Positions 8,663 to 16,516 of a stretch of 64,000 nt of DNA are shown here, piece by piece. Position numbers and translations under genes: made by a program. The notes below the pieces were generated by a model. It was not told where the DNA came from. It saw nothing but the letters and a program-made list of their open reading frames with translations, and searched no databases. Source of the DNA: Skermanella aerolata KACC 11604 (GTDB lineage Bacteria; Pseudomonadota; Alphaproteobacteria; Azospirillales; Azospirillaceae); NCBI RefSeq assembly GCF_000936425.1, contig NZ_AVFK01000005.1:240437-304436 (forward strand), in the 5' to 3' direction. Every line of letters begins with the position of its first letter. The stretch's first letter is position 1.

Positions 8663-9799
8663 ATGCGTATTTTCCGCAATCTACTGCTCACCGTGGTGAG
8701 CAGCGTGGCTCTGGCCGCCTGCGCCCAACCCAACAGCCGCCCGGAACTGGCCTTTTCCCAGCCGGCGGAAGCCGAGATCAAGACCATCAACCTGGATGAA
8801 CTCCAGGCCCTGCCGGAACCGTTCCGCAAAGTCGCGGTCGCCGTCTACAAGTTCGAGGATCTGACCGGGCAGAACAAGCCCAACGAAAACTTCTCCGAAT
8901 ACAGCCGGGCGGTCACCCAGGGCGGCACATCCATTCTGATCAACGCCCTGGAACGCGCCGGCAATAGGAAGTGGTTCACGCCGGTCGAGCGGGCGTCCCT
9001 GCCTTCCCTTCTTCAGGAACGCCAGATCATCCGGGTCACCCGCGAGGAATACGGCGGGAAGGACCTGCCGGCATTGCCGCCGATGACCTATGCCGGCATC
9101 ATGCTGGAAGGCGGCATCATCGGCTACGACAGCAACACGATCACCGGCGGCTTCGGCGCCCGGTTCCTCGGCGTCGGCGCGAATGCCGACTACCGCCGCG
9201 ATACCGTAACGGTCTTCCTCCGCGCCGTATCGGTCCAGTCCGGCGAAGTGCTGAAATCGGTCAACGTTTCAAAGACGATATATTCAGCGGCCCTCCAGGG
9301 CGGCGCCTTCCGCTTCGTCGATTTCAAGAAGCTGCTGGAAGTCGAGACCGGCATCACCACGAACGAGCCGGTTACCCTGGCGGTCAAGTCGGCGGTCGAG
9401 AAGGCCGTCTATACCCTGGTCGTCGAAGGCCTGATCGACAACTTCTGGCGGCTCAAGGACCCCGCACAGACGCAAGGCCTCATCAACAAGTACTGGGCCG
9501 AGCGCGACGGCATCTACAACGTCCAGACCGTCAAGACTTCGCCCGGCGACCTCCAGGTCAGCCCGCCGCCAGCCCGGTCTCCCTCTCCCGATGCCAACGG
9601 CGAGGAAAAGCTGGCTCCACCGCTGACACCCGGCGTCCCTGCGCCGACACCGGGTCCGACATATATCGTGCCGGGGCAGACGCCCAATCCGGGCGGCCGG
9701 ATCATCGCGCCGGGCGCCGTCCCGATGTCCGCTCCCGTGGAACATCAGGCACCGGCCCCGCAATCGGCCGAAGCCCCGGCAAGCCAGCCCCTGCCGTAA
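8663..9799 (+). CDS. csgG: Curli secretion lipoprotein CsgG-like
   Basis: A 378-residue outer-membrane lipoprotein of the CsgG family, which forms the nonameric pore for curli subunits. The signal peptide ends in a lipobox (LAAC, Cys at about 20). The body shows family landmarks such as KVAVAVYKFEDLTGQ, RAGNRKWFTPVERASL, LLQERQIIR and LEGGIIGYDSNTITGG. Escherichia CsgG is about 277 residues. This protein carries an extra C-terminal tail of about 90 residues (from about 290) that is strongly Pro/Ala-rich and probably disordered. It follows csgF closely and precedes five curlin-repeat genes. Confidence 0.88.
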   Translation: MRIFRNLLLTVVSSVALAACAQPNSRPELAFSQPAEAEIKTINLDELQALPEPFRKVAVAVYKFEDLTGQNKPNENFSEYSRAVTQGGTSILINALERAGNRKWFTPVERASLPSLLQERQIIRVTREEYGGKDLPALPPMTYAGIMLEGGIIGYDSNTITGGFGARFLGVGANADYRRDTVTVFLRAVSVQSGEVLKSVNVSKTIYSAALQGGAFRFVDFKKLLEVETGITTNEPVTLAVKSAVEKAVYTLVVEGLIDNFWRLKDPAQTQGLINKYWAERDGIYNVQTVKTSPGDLQVSPPPARSPSPDANGEEKLAPPLTPGVPAPTPGPTYIVPGQTPNPGGRIIAPGAVPMSAPVEHQAPAPQSAEAPASQPLP

Positions 9800-9812
9800 G
9801 ACCTCGAAGACG

Positions 9813-9838
9813 CCGGGAGGGCGGTTTCGGCCCCCCGG
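9813..9838 (+). other. Intercistronic GC hairpin after csgG
   Basis: CCGGGAGGGC and GCCCCCCGG can pair, with one bulged base, just after the csgG stop. No T tract follows, so it looks like an mRNA-stabilising or partial termination stem rather than a full terminator. Confidence 0.45.
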
Positions 9839-9936
9839 TCCCTTCTCGAAAAAATGAATTCGTTAGGTTCTTTGCACACAAAGGCCAAGGGGCAATTGCG
9901 CCCAAAATTCAAACAATCGATTGGAACTTCAAAGTC

Positions 9937-10566
9937 ATGCGCAATATTCTTCTCGCTTCCGCCGCTTTCTTCGCCCTGACCTCGGCCGCCTTGGCCGACA
10001 ACAACGACGCCTTCATTCTTCAGGTCGGCGGCGGCAACGAAACGACACAGACGCAGGGCGACGCTCCCGTCAACAAGGTCACCACCGGCAACGAAGCGGT
10101 TTCCGTACAGCTCGGCTTCGGCAACACCGTAACCCAGACCCAGGGCGCCGACACCGCCATCAGCCTTGAGAGCAACGCCCTCGCCGTCCAGTTCGGAGCG
10201 CAGAACGAGGCCACCCAGACCCAGACCGGCAAGTATCAGGAAGCCACGATCCTCCAGGCAGGCATCGGCAACACCGCCACCCAGATCCAGCGGAAAAGTG
10301 ATAACGATGCCCTGGCCGTTCAGGTCGGCATCGATAACGAGTCGGTACAGCGGCAGCAGGGCTCTTTCAACGAAGCCACAGCTTTCCAGATCGGTGCCGG
10401 CAACTCCGTGACGCAGCATCAGATGGGCGACTACGGCACCGTCACCGCCATCCAGGCCGGCTTCCAGAACACCGCTACCCAGAAGCAGGAAGCGACCAGC
10501 CACAACGACAACGCCCTGGCGATCCAGGCTGGCGTGAAGAACACGGCCAGCCAGACCCAGAAATAA
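9937..10566 (+). CDS. Curlin-repeat fibre subunit 1
   Basis: A 209-residue exported protein with a signal peptide (about 1-20) followed by repeats of the curlin type: a hydrophobic pair, then Q-x-G-x-x-N-x-x-x-Q-x-Q, for example ALAVQVGIDNESVQRQQ. About eight repeats fill the mature chain. Such repeats stack as a beta-solenoid and form amyloid fibres secreted through CsgG. The ATG at 9937 is chosen because the signal peptide starts there. The mature N-terminus DNNDAFILQVGGGNETTQTQ closely resembles that of subunits 2 and 4. I cannot tell whether it is a CsgA-like main or CsgB-like nucleating subunit. Confidence 0.82.
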   Translation: MRNILLASAAFFALTSAALADNNDAFILQVGGGNETTQTQGDAPVNKVTTGNEAVSVQLGFGNTVTQTQGADTAISLESNALAVQFGAQNEATQTQTGKYQEATILQAGIGNTATQIQRKSDNDALAVQVGIDNESVQRQQGSFNEATAFQIGAGNSVTQHQMGDYGTVTAIQAGFQNTATQKQEATSHNDNALAIQAGVKNTASQTQK

Positions 10567-10593
10567 GCGCGCGGAAAATCATTCAGGCCGGTC

Positions 10594-10619
10594 GGCGGGG
10601 GTTTTTCATCACCCCCGCC
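10594..10619 (+). other. Intercistronic GC hairpin
   Basis: A perfect 8-bp stem (GGCGGGGG with CCCCCGCC) with a 10-base loop lies 27 bases after subunit 1. It lacks a T tract. It probably sets message stability or relative subunit dosage. Confidence 0.45.
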
Positions 10620-10706
10620 TCCCACCGCAAGACCATTCGTTTGGACCGATAATCGGCTTCCACCGGGCAATTTCGCCCTGTTCTTCCCAAAATAGAGGCT
10701 AAAGTC

Positions 10707-11441
10707 ATGCGTAATCTTCTTCTCGCTTCCGTTGCTTTCGTCACCCTGTCCACTGGCGCCGCCCTGGCCGGCAGCAACGACGCCTATATCCTTCAGGTCG
10801 GCGGCGGCAACGACTCGCTCCAGACCCAGTCCGGCTACGAAGGCGTCGTCGCCGGCGCCCAGTTCGGCCTCGGCAACGAGCTGAGCCAGACCCAGGAAGG
10901 CGTGCGGAACTCCGCCATGTCGCTCCAGGTCGGCATCGACAATAAGGTCGAGCAGACCCAGGAAGGTTGGTACAGCGCCTACAACGAAGCCACCGCGGTC
11001 CAGATGGGTATCGGCAACTCCGTCAAGCAGAAGCAGGCGGGCGGCTTCAACGACGCGCTGGCAATTCAGGCCGGCGTCAAGAATTCGGCCGAGCAGAACC
11101 AGTACGGCCTCGGTCATGACGCCGTGGCGATGCAGGTCGGCGGTTTCAACGTGGCCAAGCAGGATCAGTCGGGCATCTACGGCCACGAGGCCTCCGTCCT
11201 TCAGGTGGGTATCGGCAACTCCTCCGAGCAGACCCAGTCGGGCGCGTACAACACGGCCTCCGCTCTCCAGGTTGGCTTCGCCAACTCCGTTCTCCAGCAC
11301 CAGACGGGCGTCGCCAACAACGCCGTCGCCGTTCAGGCCGGTGCGTTCAACCACGTGCACCAGGACCAGTATGCCCGTGGCGACAACGCCGTGGCCATGC
11401 AGGTCGGCGTGGGCAACTCGGCCCACCAGATCCAGCGCTAA
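10707..11441 (+). CDS. Curlin-repeat fibre subunit 2
   Basis: A 244-residue exported protein. The signal peptide MRNLLLASVAFVTL is nearly the same as in subunit 1, and the mature part starts GSNDAYILQVGGGNDSLQTQ. About ten curlin repeats follow (for example NSAMSLQVGIDNKVEQTQ). Regular Gln and Asn positions are kept throughout, which suggests a functional amyloid core. Same strand as subunit 1, 140 bases on, with an intervening hairpin and its own leader. It ends NSAHQIQR. It may be a duplicate of subunit 1. Confidence 0.82.
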   Translation: MRNLLLASVAFVTLSTGAALAGSNDAYILQVGGGNDSLQTQSGYEGVVAGAQFGLGNELSQTQEGVRNSAMSLQVGIDNKVEQTQEGWYSAYNEATAVQMGIGNSVKQKQAGGFNDALAIQAGVKNSAEQNQYGLGHDAVAMQVGGFNVAKQDQSGIYGHEASVLQVGIGNSSEQTQSGAYNTASALQVGFANSVLQHQTGVANNAVAVQAGAFNHVHQDQYARGDNAVAMQVGVGNSAHQIQR

Positions 11442-11448
11442 GCGGTGC

Positions 11449-11477
11449 GGCGGGCGGGGGGCTTCGGCCCTCCGCCT
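11449..11477 (+). other. Intercistronic GC hairpin
   Basis: A GC-rich stem (GGCGGGGGGC with GCCCTCCGCC, one mismatch) closes a TTCG loop just after the subunit 2 stop. No T tract follows. It matches the stems after csgG and subunit 1 in place and type. Confidence 0.4.
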
Positions 11478-11549
11478 CTCCTCCCGGCCGTCTATTTCGC
11501 CGGCTTGGATCTGTTTTCCCCATTTACCGCCGAGGACATTGCTTCCACC

Positions 11550-12353
11550 ATGACCCCACCGAACATCAAGCAGGTTCTCCTGGCGTCGGCGGCCGTGATT
11601 TGCCTTTCGGCTCCGGTAATGGCCGGTACATTCAACGATGCCGAAATCGTTCAGATGGGCATTGCCAACAGCTCGATCCAATTTCAGGACGGATATTCGA
11701 ATACCGCCGCCACCCTTCAGTTCGGCGCCTACAACGATTCCGAAATCATCCAGATCGCCTACCATAACGACGCCGACCTGATGCAGGCCGGCTACGGCAA
11801 CACCGCCGCCATCCACCAGGGCGGTACGTGGAACGACGCCGTCATAGCCCAGGTCGGCGGGAGCAACGACGCCTTCATCGATCAGGTCGGCGGGGGGCTC
11901 GAAGCCTCCGCCGTCCAACTCGGCTGGGCCAACGACGTGACGGTGGTCCAAGCCGGGCTGATGGACGACGCCAATATCTTCCAGGCCGGCACCTACAACG
12001 ACGTGATGATCGCTCAGGTCGGCTACGGCCACGACGTCGCCGTCGTTCAGGTCGGCACGGGCAACAAGGCCGATGCCAGCCAGTCCGGAGCCGATCACGA
12101 AGCGACGATCCTTCAGGCCGGTCTCGGCAACGATGCCTATCTCCGCCAAAGCGGGACGAAGAACAGCGCCGCGGTGGCGCAGGCGGGCAAGGACAACACC
12201 GCGACCGTCCAGCAGGCCGGTTTCCGGAACGATGCGACCACCATCCAGGTCGGACGCGGCAACTCGGCGACGCAGACCCAGGGCGGAGCGTTCAACGCCG
12301 CGACGATCGTCCAGGTCGGCCGGAGCAACACGGCTGTTCAGACCCAGCGCTGA
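11550..12353 (+). CDS. Curlin-repeat fibre subunit 3, divergent
   Basis: A 267-residue exported protein, with the start set at ATG 11550 where a signal peptide begins (MTPPNIKQVLLASAAVI, ending APVMAG). The repeats are curlin-like but drift from the others. Many units lack the second Gln pair and instead read N-D-A-x-I-x-Q-x-G (for example TWNDAVIAQVGGSNDAFIDQ), while the last few units are canonical. It may be a nucleator or minor subunit. It is the last gene before the structured 3' region and terminator at 12514. Confidence 0.78.
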   Translation: MTPPNIKQVLLASAAVICLSAPVMAGTFNDAEIVQMGIANSSIQFQDGYSNTAATLQFGAYNDSEIIQIAYHNDADLMQAGYGNTAAIHQGGTWNDAVIAQVGGSNDAFIDQVGGGLEASAVQLGWANDVTVVQAGLMDDANIFQAGTYNDVMIAQVGYGHDVAVVQVGTGNKADASQSGADHEATILQAGLGNDAYLRQSGTKNSAAVAQAGKDNTATVQQAGFRNDATTIQVGRGNSATQTQGGAFNAATIVQVGRSNTAVQTQR

Positions 12354-12419
12354 CGCCGCCGTACTCCCCGCCTGAACCTCGATCAATACACCCAATACGG
12401 TGTCGGCCGGATAACGGCC

Positions 12420-12541
12420 TCACCGACCCCCGCAAGATCCCCGGCGGGGGATCGAGCCAAGGGCATGGCCCTTGCGGGTCGAATAGCATCGACCCGAACT
12501 TTAGCCAAACTAACCCGGCGGAATATTCCGCCGGGCTTTTT
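12420..12541 (+). terminator. Hairpin array ending in a rho-independent terminator
   Basis: After subunit 3 the sequence can fold into successive stems: AAGGGC-ATG-GCCCTT near 12460, CGGGTCGA-ATAGCA-TCGACCCG near 12475-12496, and a perfect 11-bp stem at 12514-12535 (CCCGGCGGAAT with ATTCCGCCGGG) followed by CTTTTT. The last is a strong terminator that closes the csgF-to-subunit 3 block. The upstream stems could be a stable 3' UTR or a small RNA. Confidence 0.75.
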
Positions 12542-12734
12542 GCGTTTCGTTCACAAGCAACGACCGAGACAAAGCGGATCGACGCCAGGACATCGCGGCA
12601 GGTTTGCTGCCCCGCCCTCTATGGCTCTCCCCATCCTTCTTTTGGATAATACTTCCTTAACCTGATTGTAGCCCAGTTCGGCTTCGGGATTCACCTCTCC
12701 GCTGACCAGCCGGCGATCCATTCACAAATACGTT

Positions 12735-12828
12735 TAAACTTTCGTTAAAATTTTATTTAAATTCGGTATCTCCGCTGCACGCCTATTCACCCTCTACCAC
12801 AATCGGTATCGTTACTTCAGCGAACACG
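12735..12828 (+). promoter_or_regulatory. Promoter-like element upstream of subunit 4, copy 2
   Basis: The second copy of the element at 8015-8107, with the same AAACTTTCGTTAAAA core, the same 67-base spacing to ATCGGTAT (12802-12809) and a shared GAACACG. It sits after the terminator at 12541 and starts a second transcription unit. About 230 bases of gene-free leader lie between it and the next ATG. Confidence 0.6.
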
Positions 12829-13055
12829 ATACCGGAAAGCATTCAACACCAGCCACACACCTCGACCTTAGTAAACTATCATTCAAAGAGAAAAAGACCC
12901 AAGCAAATCTTGATTGCTGATTCGGGCTCCACTCAGTCTTGCCTGTAAGCCGTCGGATTTCGGTCGCAGCATCTTTTACTTTTCAAGCAAGTCACTGGTT
13001 TCTCCGATCGGGCCGGTAAAGCCCGAGTGCAATCAATCAAGCCGAGGCAGCCACC

Positions 13056-13874
13056 ATGCGCATTCATTTCCTCGCTTCCACCGCTCTCGTTCTCCTGGCC
13101 TCGACAGCCGCCCTTGCCGGCGAGAACGACGCCTACGTTCTTCAAGTCGGCAACCACGACAAGGTCAACCAGACCCAGGAAGGCTTCGACGACACCGCCG
13201 TCGCGATCCAGGCCGGGAACAGGAACCGGGCGACACAGCACCAGCTGGCCGGCTCCGCGGGCAACGTGGCGCTGTCGCTCCAGACCGGCAGGCTGAACAC
13301 GGTCAAGCAGACCCAGGGCGCCGAAGGCGTCGCCGTCGACACCTTCAGGCCGGCCGACCGGTCCAGTCCGGTCAAGACCCGCTCCACCTTCGATATCGCC
13401 AGCGTCTCGTCGGCTGCGGTCGCCGTCCAGGACGGCGCGCGCAACATGGCGACGCAGACCCAGATCGGCGCCTACAACCTCGCCGCTTCGGTCCAGGTCG
13501 GCAAGGACAACTACGTCCTCCAGACCCAGGGCACCATCGGGGAAACGACCACTCCCTACACCAATGCCGACGGACGCGGCACCGTCCGGTCCGATGCTCC
13601 CGAATACAGCGTCGGCTCGTTCGCGGGCGTCCTTCAGGTCGGCGACTGGCACGGGGCGACCCAGGAGCAGTCCGGTATCGGCCATACGGCCACAGTGCTT
13701 CAGGTCGGTTCCGATGACGGCTCCTATCAGACGCAGACCGGCTTCGGACAGGAAGCCCTGTCGATCCAGATCGGCGCCGCCAACCGCTCCACCCAGACCC
13801 AGTCGGGTTTGGTCAACACCGGCGCCGTCGTCCAGGCCGGCGTCGGCAACTACGCCTACCAGACGCAGAAGTAA
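13056..13874 (+). CDS. Curlin-repeat fibre subunit 4
   Basis: A 272-residue exported protein with signal peptide MRIHFLASTALVLLASTAALAG and mature start ENDAYVLQVGNHDKVNQTQ. Curlin repeats are interrupted by two non-repeat inserts, around residues 90-115 (FRPADRSSPVKTRS) and 165-190 (GETTTPYTNADGRG). It ends VGNYAYQTQK. It begins a second curli-like unit, with subunit 5 51 bases downstream. The inserts could be surface loops or linker points in the fibre. Confidence 0.8.
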   Translation: MRIHFLASTALVLLASTAALAGENDAYVLQVGNHDKVNQTQEGFDDTAVAIQAGNRNRATQHQLAGSAGNVALSLQTGRLNTVKQTQGAEGVAVDTFRPADRSSPVKTRSTFDIASVSSAAVAVQDGARNMATQTQIGAYNLAASVQVGKDNYVLQTQGTIGETTTPYTNADGRGTVRSDAPEYSVGSFAGVLQVGDWHGATQEQSGIGHTATVLQVGSDDGSYQTQTGFGQEALSIQIGAANRSTQTQSGLVNTGAVVQAGVGNYAYQTQK

Positions 13875-13925
13875 GCGGTCCGGCCGCCCCTCTCCTCCCA
13901 GCACCAGAGCACGAGAAGCCTCATC

Positions 13926-14417
13926 ATGCGCACCTCCCTGATACTCTCCGCCGTCGCCACTCTGCTGTCCCTCTCCTCTCCCGCCACCGCGGGAGAGGGC
14001 GACATCCTCCTGGCCGGCATCGGAAGTCAGGAAGGAGCGGCGCTGTCCGGTGAGGCTTCCGTCCTTCGGGCCGGCATAGCGGGCGAGAGGCGGAGCGAGC
14101 CGGCCGCAGGCGGTCGAACGGCCGCCCATGCGTTCCAGGCCGGTCAGGCCAACGCGACGCTGATCGAGCAGAGCGGCGGCACCAACGGGACCGCCATCGC
14201 CCAGCTTGGCAAGGGGAACCTGGCGATCGCCAGCCAGACCGGCGCCTACAACGACGCAAGCCTGACCCAGACCGGCAACGATCTGGTTATTGTTTCCCAG
14301 AAGGGGGTCGGACTTACCCTGACGGCCGATCAGATCCCGGACTATCCGGCGCTGGTGATCCAGCAGGGCGTCGGCAGCCGGTCCGTCACTAAGGTTATTC
14401 CTCTTTCGAGACGTTGA
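13926..14417 (+). CDS. Curlin-repeat protein 5, short and degenerate
   Basis: A 163-residue exported protein. A signal peptide (about 1-22, ending ATAGEG) is followed by a first half with weak repeats, then three clearer curlin units (ATLIEQSGGTNGTAIAQLG, LAIASQTGAYNDASLTQTG) and a non-repeat tail ending VTKVIPLSRR. The basic C-terminus and short length recall CsgB, the nucleator subunit, more than CsgA. This is inference from layout only. It is probably co-transcribed with subunit 4. Confidence 0.7.
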   Translation: MRTSLILSAVATLLSLSSPATAGEGDILLAGIGSQEGAALSGEASVLRAGIAGERRSEPAAGGRTAAHAFQAGQANATLIEQSGGTNGTAIAQLGKGNLAIASQTGAYNDASLTQTGNDLVIVSQKGVGLTLTADQIPDYPALVIQQGVGSRSVTKVIPLSRR

Positions 14418-14510
14418 CCCCGAAACCTATGATATCGGTTTATGCGGAACGTCAGGCGCAGAGTCGCTGTTGGTTTTGTCAACAGAGGCAAAACCATGTG
14501 GTCGTGACCG

Positions 14511-14804
14511 ATGAGCGAGAATGACAAGACCCAGCCGAGCTGCGACGATGCCGCATCCGACAACCTGAGCGCGGACGCGCTGGAACAGACGATGGAAGAA
14601 GTCGTCGAAACCCTGGCCCTGACCCACCAGGCCGCGGGCTTCTTCCAGAAGGGCAACCGCTCCCCGCGCGAAAAGGCGCGGTCGGAACAGGTTCGCCAGA
14701 CCGCCGAGGCCATGCTGAACGCCGCCGCAGATCAAGCCGGCGGCGGATGCAAGCAGCAGCAGGAGGACGGCGTCAGCCTGGACGACCCGCGGATCGTCCA
14801 TTGA
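14511..14804 (+). CDS. Small hypothetical protein
   Basis: A 97-residue soluble, acidic protein without signal peptide. Residues 20-75 look helical and possibly coiled-coil (LEQTMEEVVETLALTHQ). It stands between the curli-like block and ppsR, convergent with ppsR and ending 51 bases from it. Codon use is normal for this genome. I do not recognise the family. It could belong to the curli unit or be an independent small gene. Confidence 0.55.
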   Translation: MSENDKTQPSCDDAASDNLSADALEQTMEEVVETLALTHQAAGFFQKGNRSPREKARSEQVRQTAEAMLNAAADQAGGGCKQQQEDGVSLDDPRIVH

Positions 14805-14855
14805 CCACTCTGAACGTCCAGGCCGGACCGTCCCGTTCCGGCGTCCCGACCGATG

Positions 14856-16376
14856 TTACTCTTCGCCGCTCTCCAGATCGCCCAGGCCATAGCGCCGGAG
14901 CTTGACGTACAGGCTCTGCCGGCTCAATCCCAGGATCTCCGCGGCGGAAGCCCGGTTATCGCTGGTGATTTCCAGAGCCGCCTCGATGCACAGCCGCTCG
15001 ATCACGTCCGTGGTCTCCCGCACGAGATCCTTCAGCGGCACTCGCCCGACCAGCTCCGTCAGCTGCTCGACGGCGCGTGGTAATTCCTTCTTGCGGGAGT
15101 CGGCGGTCAGCCGGCGGCCGACGTCACGGATCGAGAAGCCGAAGCCGGGACCGTCGCCGCCTGGCACGGACGCCGCCGACACCTCGATTTCCGCCATGGC
15201 GCCGTACTCGCCGCGCAACGTCGCGGCATATAGCCTGACAGAGCCATGCTGCCGCAGGTTGGCAAGGAGCACGCCCAGGTCGACTCCCGGCCGTCCCAGC
15301 CAGCGCTCCAGCGATTGGCCCCGGGCCTGATCCTCCGCCGCCAGTTGGGCAAGGTCCAGGAAAGCCGAATTGGCGGCGAGCACACGTCCCTCGGCATCGG
15401 TGATGACGAAACCATCGGGCATGTTCTCGACGATCTGGAACTGGCTCGGCTGTGTTTCCGGCTGACCGGCCTGCTCGGCGCTCAGCGGCATCAGACGCAC
15501 CAGGAACAGCGAGGCATTGTCCTGACGGAACAGCGATGCCGTGATCCGGAGATCACGTCCCAGCGTGGAGCGGACGCGTCCTTCGTCCTCGCGTCCCGTC
15601 GCCCGTACGCCGGCCAGCAGCAACTGTACCGCCGGAGCGTCGGCGGCATCCAGCGTGTCTGACAGGGCCCGTCCCACGGCGCCGCCGGCCGCCACGCCGA
15701 ATCCCAGCAGCGCATCCGCCGCGGGGTTCGATTCCAGGACCTTGTGGGTTGCGGCGTCGGCGATCAGGATCGCCTCCGGCGTCATCTGGAACAGCAGGCG
15801 ATAGCGCATCTCGACATGACGCAGGCGGGCGTAGTCGCGCTCCATCGACTGCTGCGCTTCGACCAGCCGTTGCTGAAGGGCGGCGGACGGCCGCAGGTCG
15901 CGCCCGACCGCCACCATCCTGCCTTCGGCGCCGATCTGGACGACCGAGTATTGGATCGGGATGTCGGCGCTGCGGGGCAAGGGGTGATTGACGTGCCGCC
16001 AGCGAGGCGGAATGCCGGCGCGAGCCTCACTCAGCATGCTGTCGATCTTGATCCGGCTTTCGACCGTCACCGTTTCCATCCACGGACGGCCGATCCATTG
16101 ATCGGTCCATTCGCGCGGCAGGTCGTCGTTACCGAAGGTCAGGTCGCGGATGATGCCCTTGTCATCCATGACGATGGCAATATCTCCGGCGGACGCTACC
16201 AAGGCCGCTACGGCCTCGGCGTCAAGGTTCTCAAACGACTCCTTTGGAGCTTTGAAATGCTTCACGGGAGGGGAGACCTTCGAGCCCGAAGGATGGAAGT
16301 CGGCGCCCGCAGGTCTGAGGCCGGTCTTGCTGCCAAGAGGTCCGGCGAGTTCGGCTGACGCCTTAGGTCTCACCAT
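14856..16376 (-). CDS. ppsR: Photosynthesis repressor PpsR/CrtJ
   Basis: A 506-residue redox- and light-linked repressor of photosynthesis genes. Three PAS-like units are visible (about 55-125; 190-300 from RYRLLFQMTPEAILIADA; 315-430 from NMPDGFVITDAEGRVLAA), then a C-terminal Fis-type helix-turn-helix (ASAAEILGLSRQSLYVKLRR). I prefer the ATG at 16376 to a TTG at 16391. Only one cysteine is present (ERLCIEAA, next to the HTH), matching the conserved Cys of the family; the second Cys proposed to form a disulfide in Rhodobacter is absent. A PpsR-type site at 16397 suggests autoregulation. The antirepressor gene aerR lies upstream. Confidence 0.93.
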   Translation of the reverse strand: MVRPKASAELAGPLGSKTGLRPAGADFHPSGSKVSPPVKHFKAPKESFENLDAEAVAALVASAGDIAIVMDDKGIIRDLTFGNDDLPREWTDQWIGRPWMETVTVESRIKIDSMLSEARAGIPPRWRHVNHPLPRSADIPIQYSVVQIGAEGRMVAVGRDLRPSAALQQRLVEAQQSMERDYARLRHVEMRYRLLFQMTPEAILIADAATHKVLESNPAADALLGFGVAAGGAVGRALSDTLDAADAPAVQLLLAGVRATGREDEGRVRSTLGRDLRITASLFRQDNASLFLVRLMPLSAEQAGQPETQPSQFQIVENMPDGFVITDAEGRVLAANSAFLDLAQLAAEDQARGQSLERWLGRPGVDLGVLLANLRQHGSVRLYAATLRGEYGAMAEIEVSAASVPGGDGPGFGFSIRDVGRRLTADSRKKELPRAVEQLTELVGRVPLKDLVRETTDVIERLCIEAALEITSDNRASAAEILGLSRQSLYVKLRRYGLGDLESGEE

Positions 16377-16396
16377 TAGAACATCCTGCAAAATTT

Positions 16397-16414
16397 TGTC
16401 AAGCCGACTTGACG
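16397..16414. promoter_or_regulatory. PpsR-type operator before ppsR
   Basis: TGT-N12-ACG with inner dyad TCAAG...CTTGA, one base off the PpsR/CrtJ consensus TGT-N12-ACA. It lies 21 bases upstream of the chosen ppsR start, which suggests autoregulation. Confidence 0.6.
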
Positions 16415-16516
16415 TATATCGAGATTGACACTTGCCACTTCAATGCCGCCTTTTCTCTGAGCACAAAAAAAACCGGGTGGACTCCACCCGTTCAACGTCT
16501 AAAGGCCTTGACAGTT

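Noticed and set aside
12460..12500. A tRNA-like T-arm (GGGTCGAATAGC...)
   Set aside because: No acceptor stem, anticodon arm or CCA end can be built around it; plain hairpins explain it.
9937..14417. Regular short repeats that at first glance resemble a CRISPR array
   Set aside because: The repeats are in frame, vary at third positions and encode the curlin Q-x-G-x-x-N pattern; there are no constant repeat/spacer units and no cas genes.
16376..16391. TTG start for ppsR at 16391
   Set aside because: The ATG at 16376 is the better codon and leaves room between the gene and the PpsR-type site.
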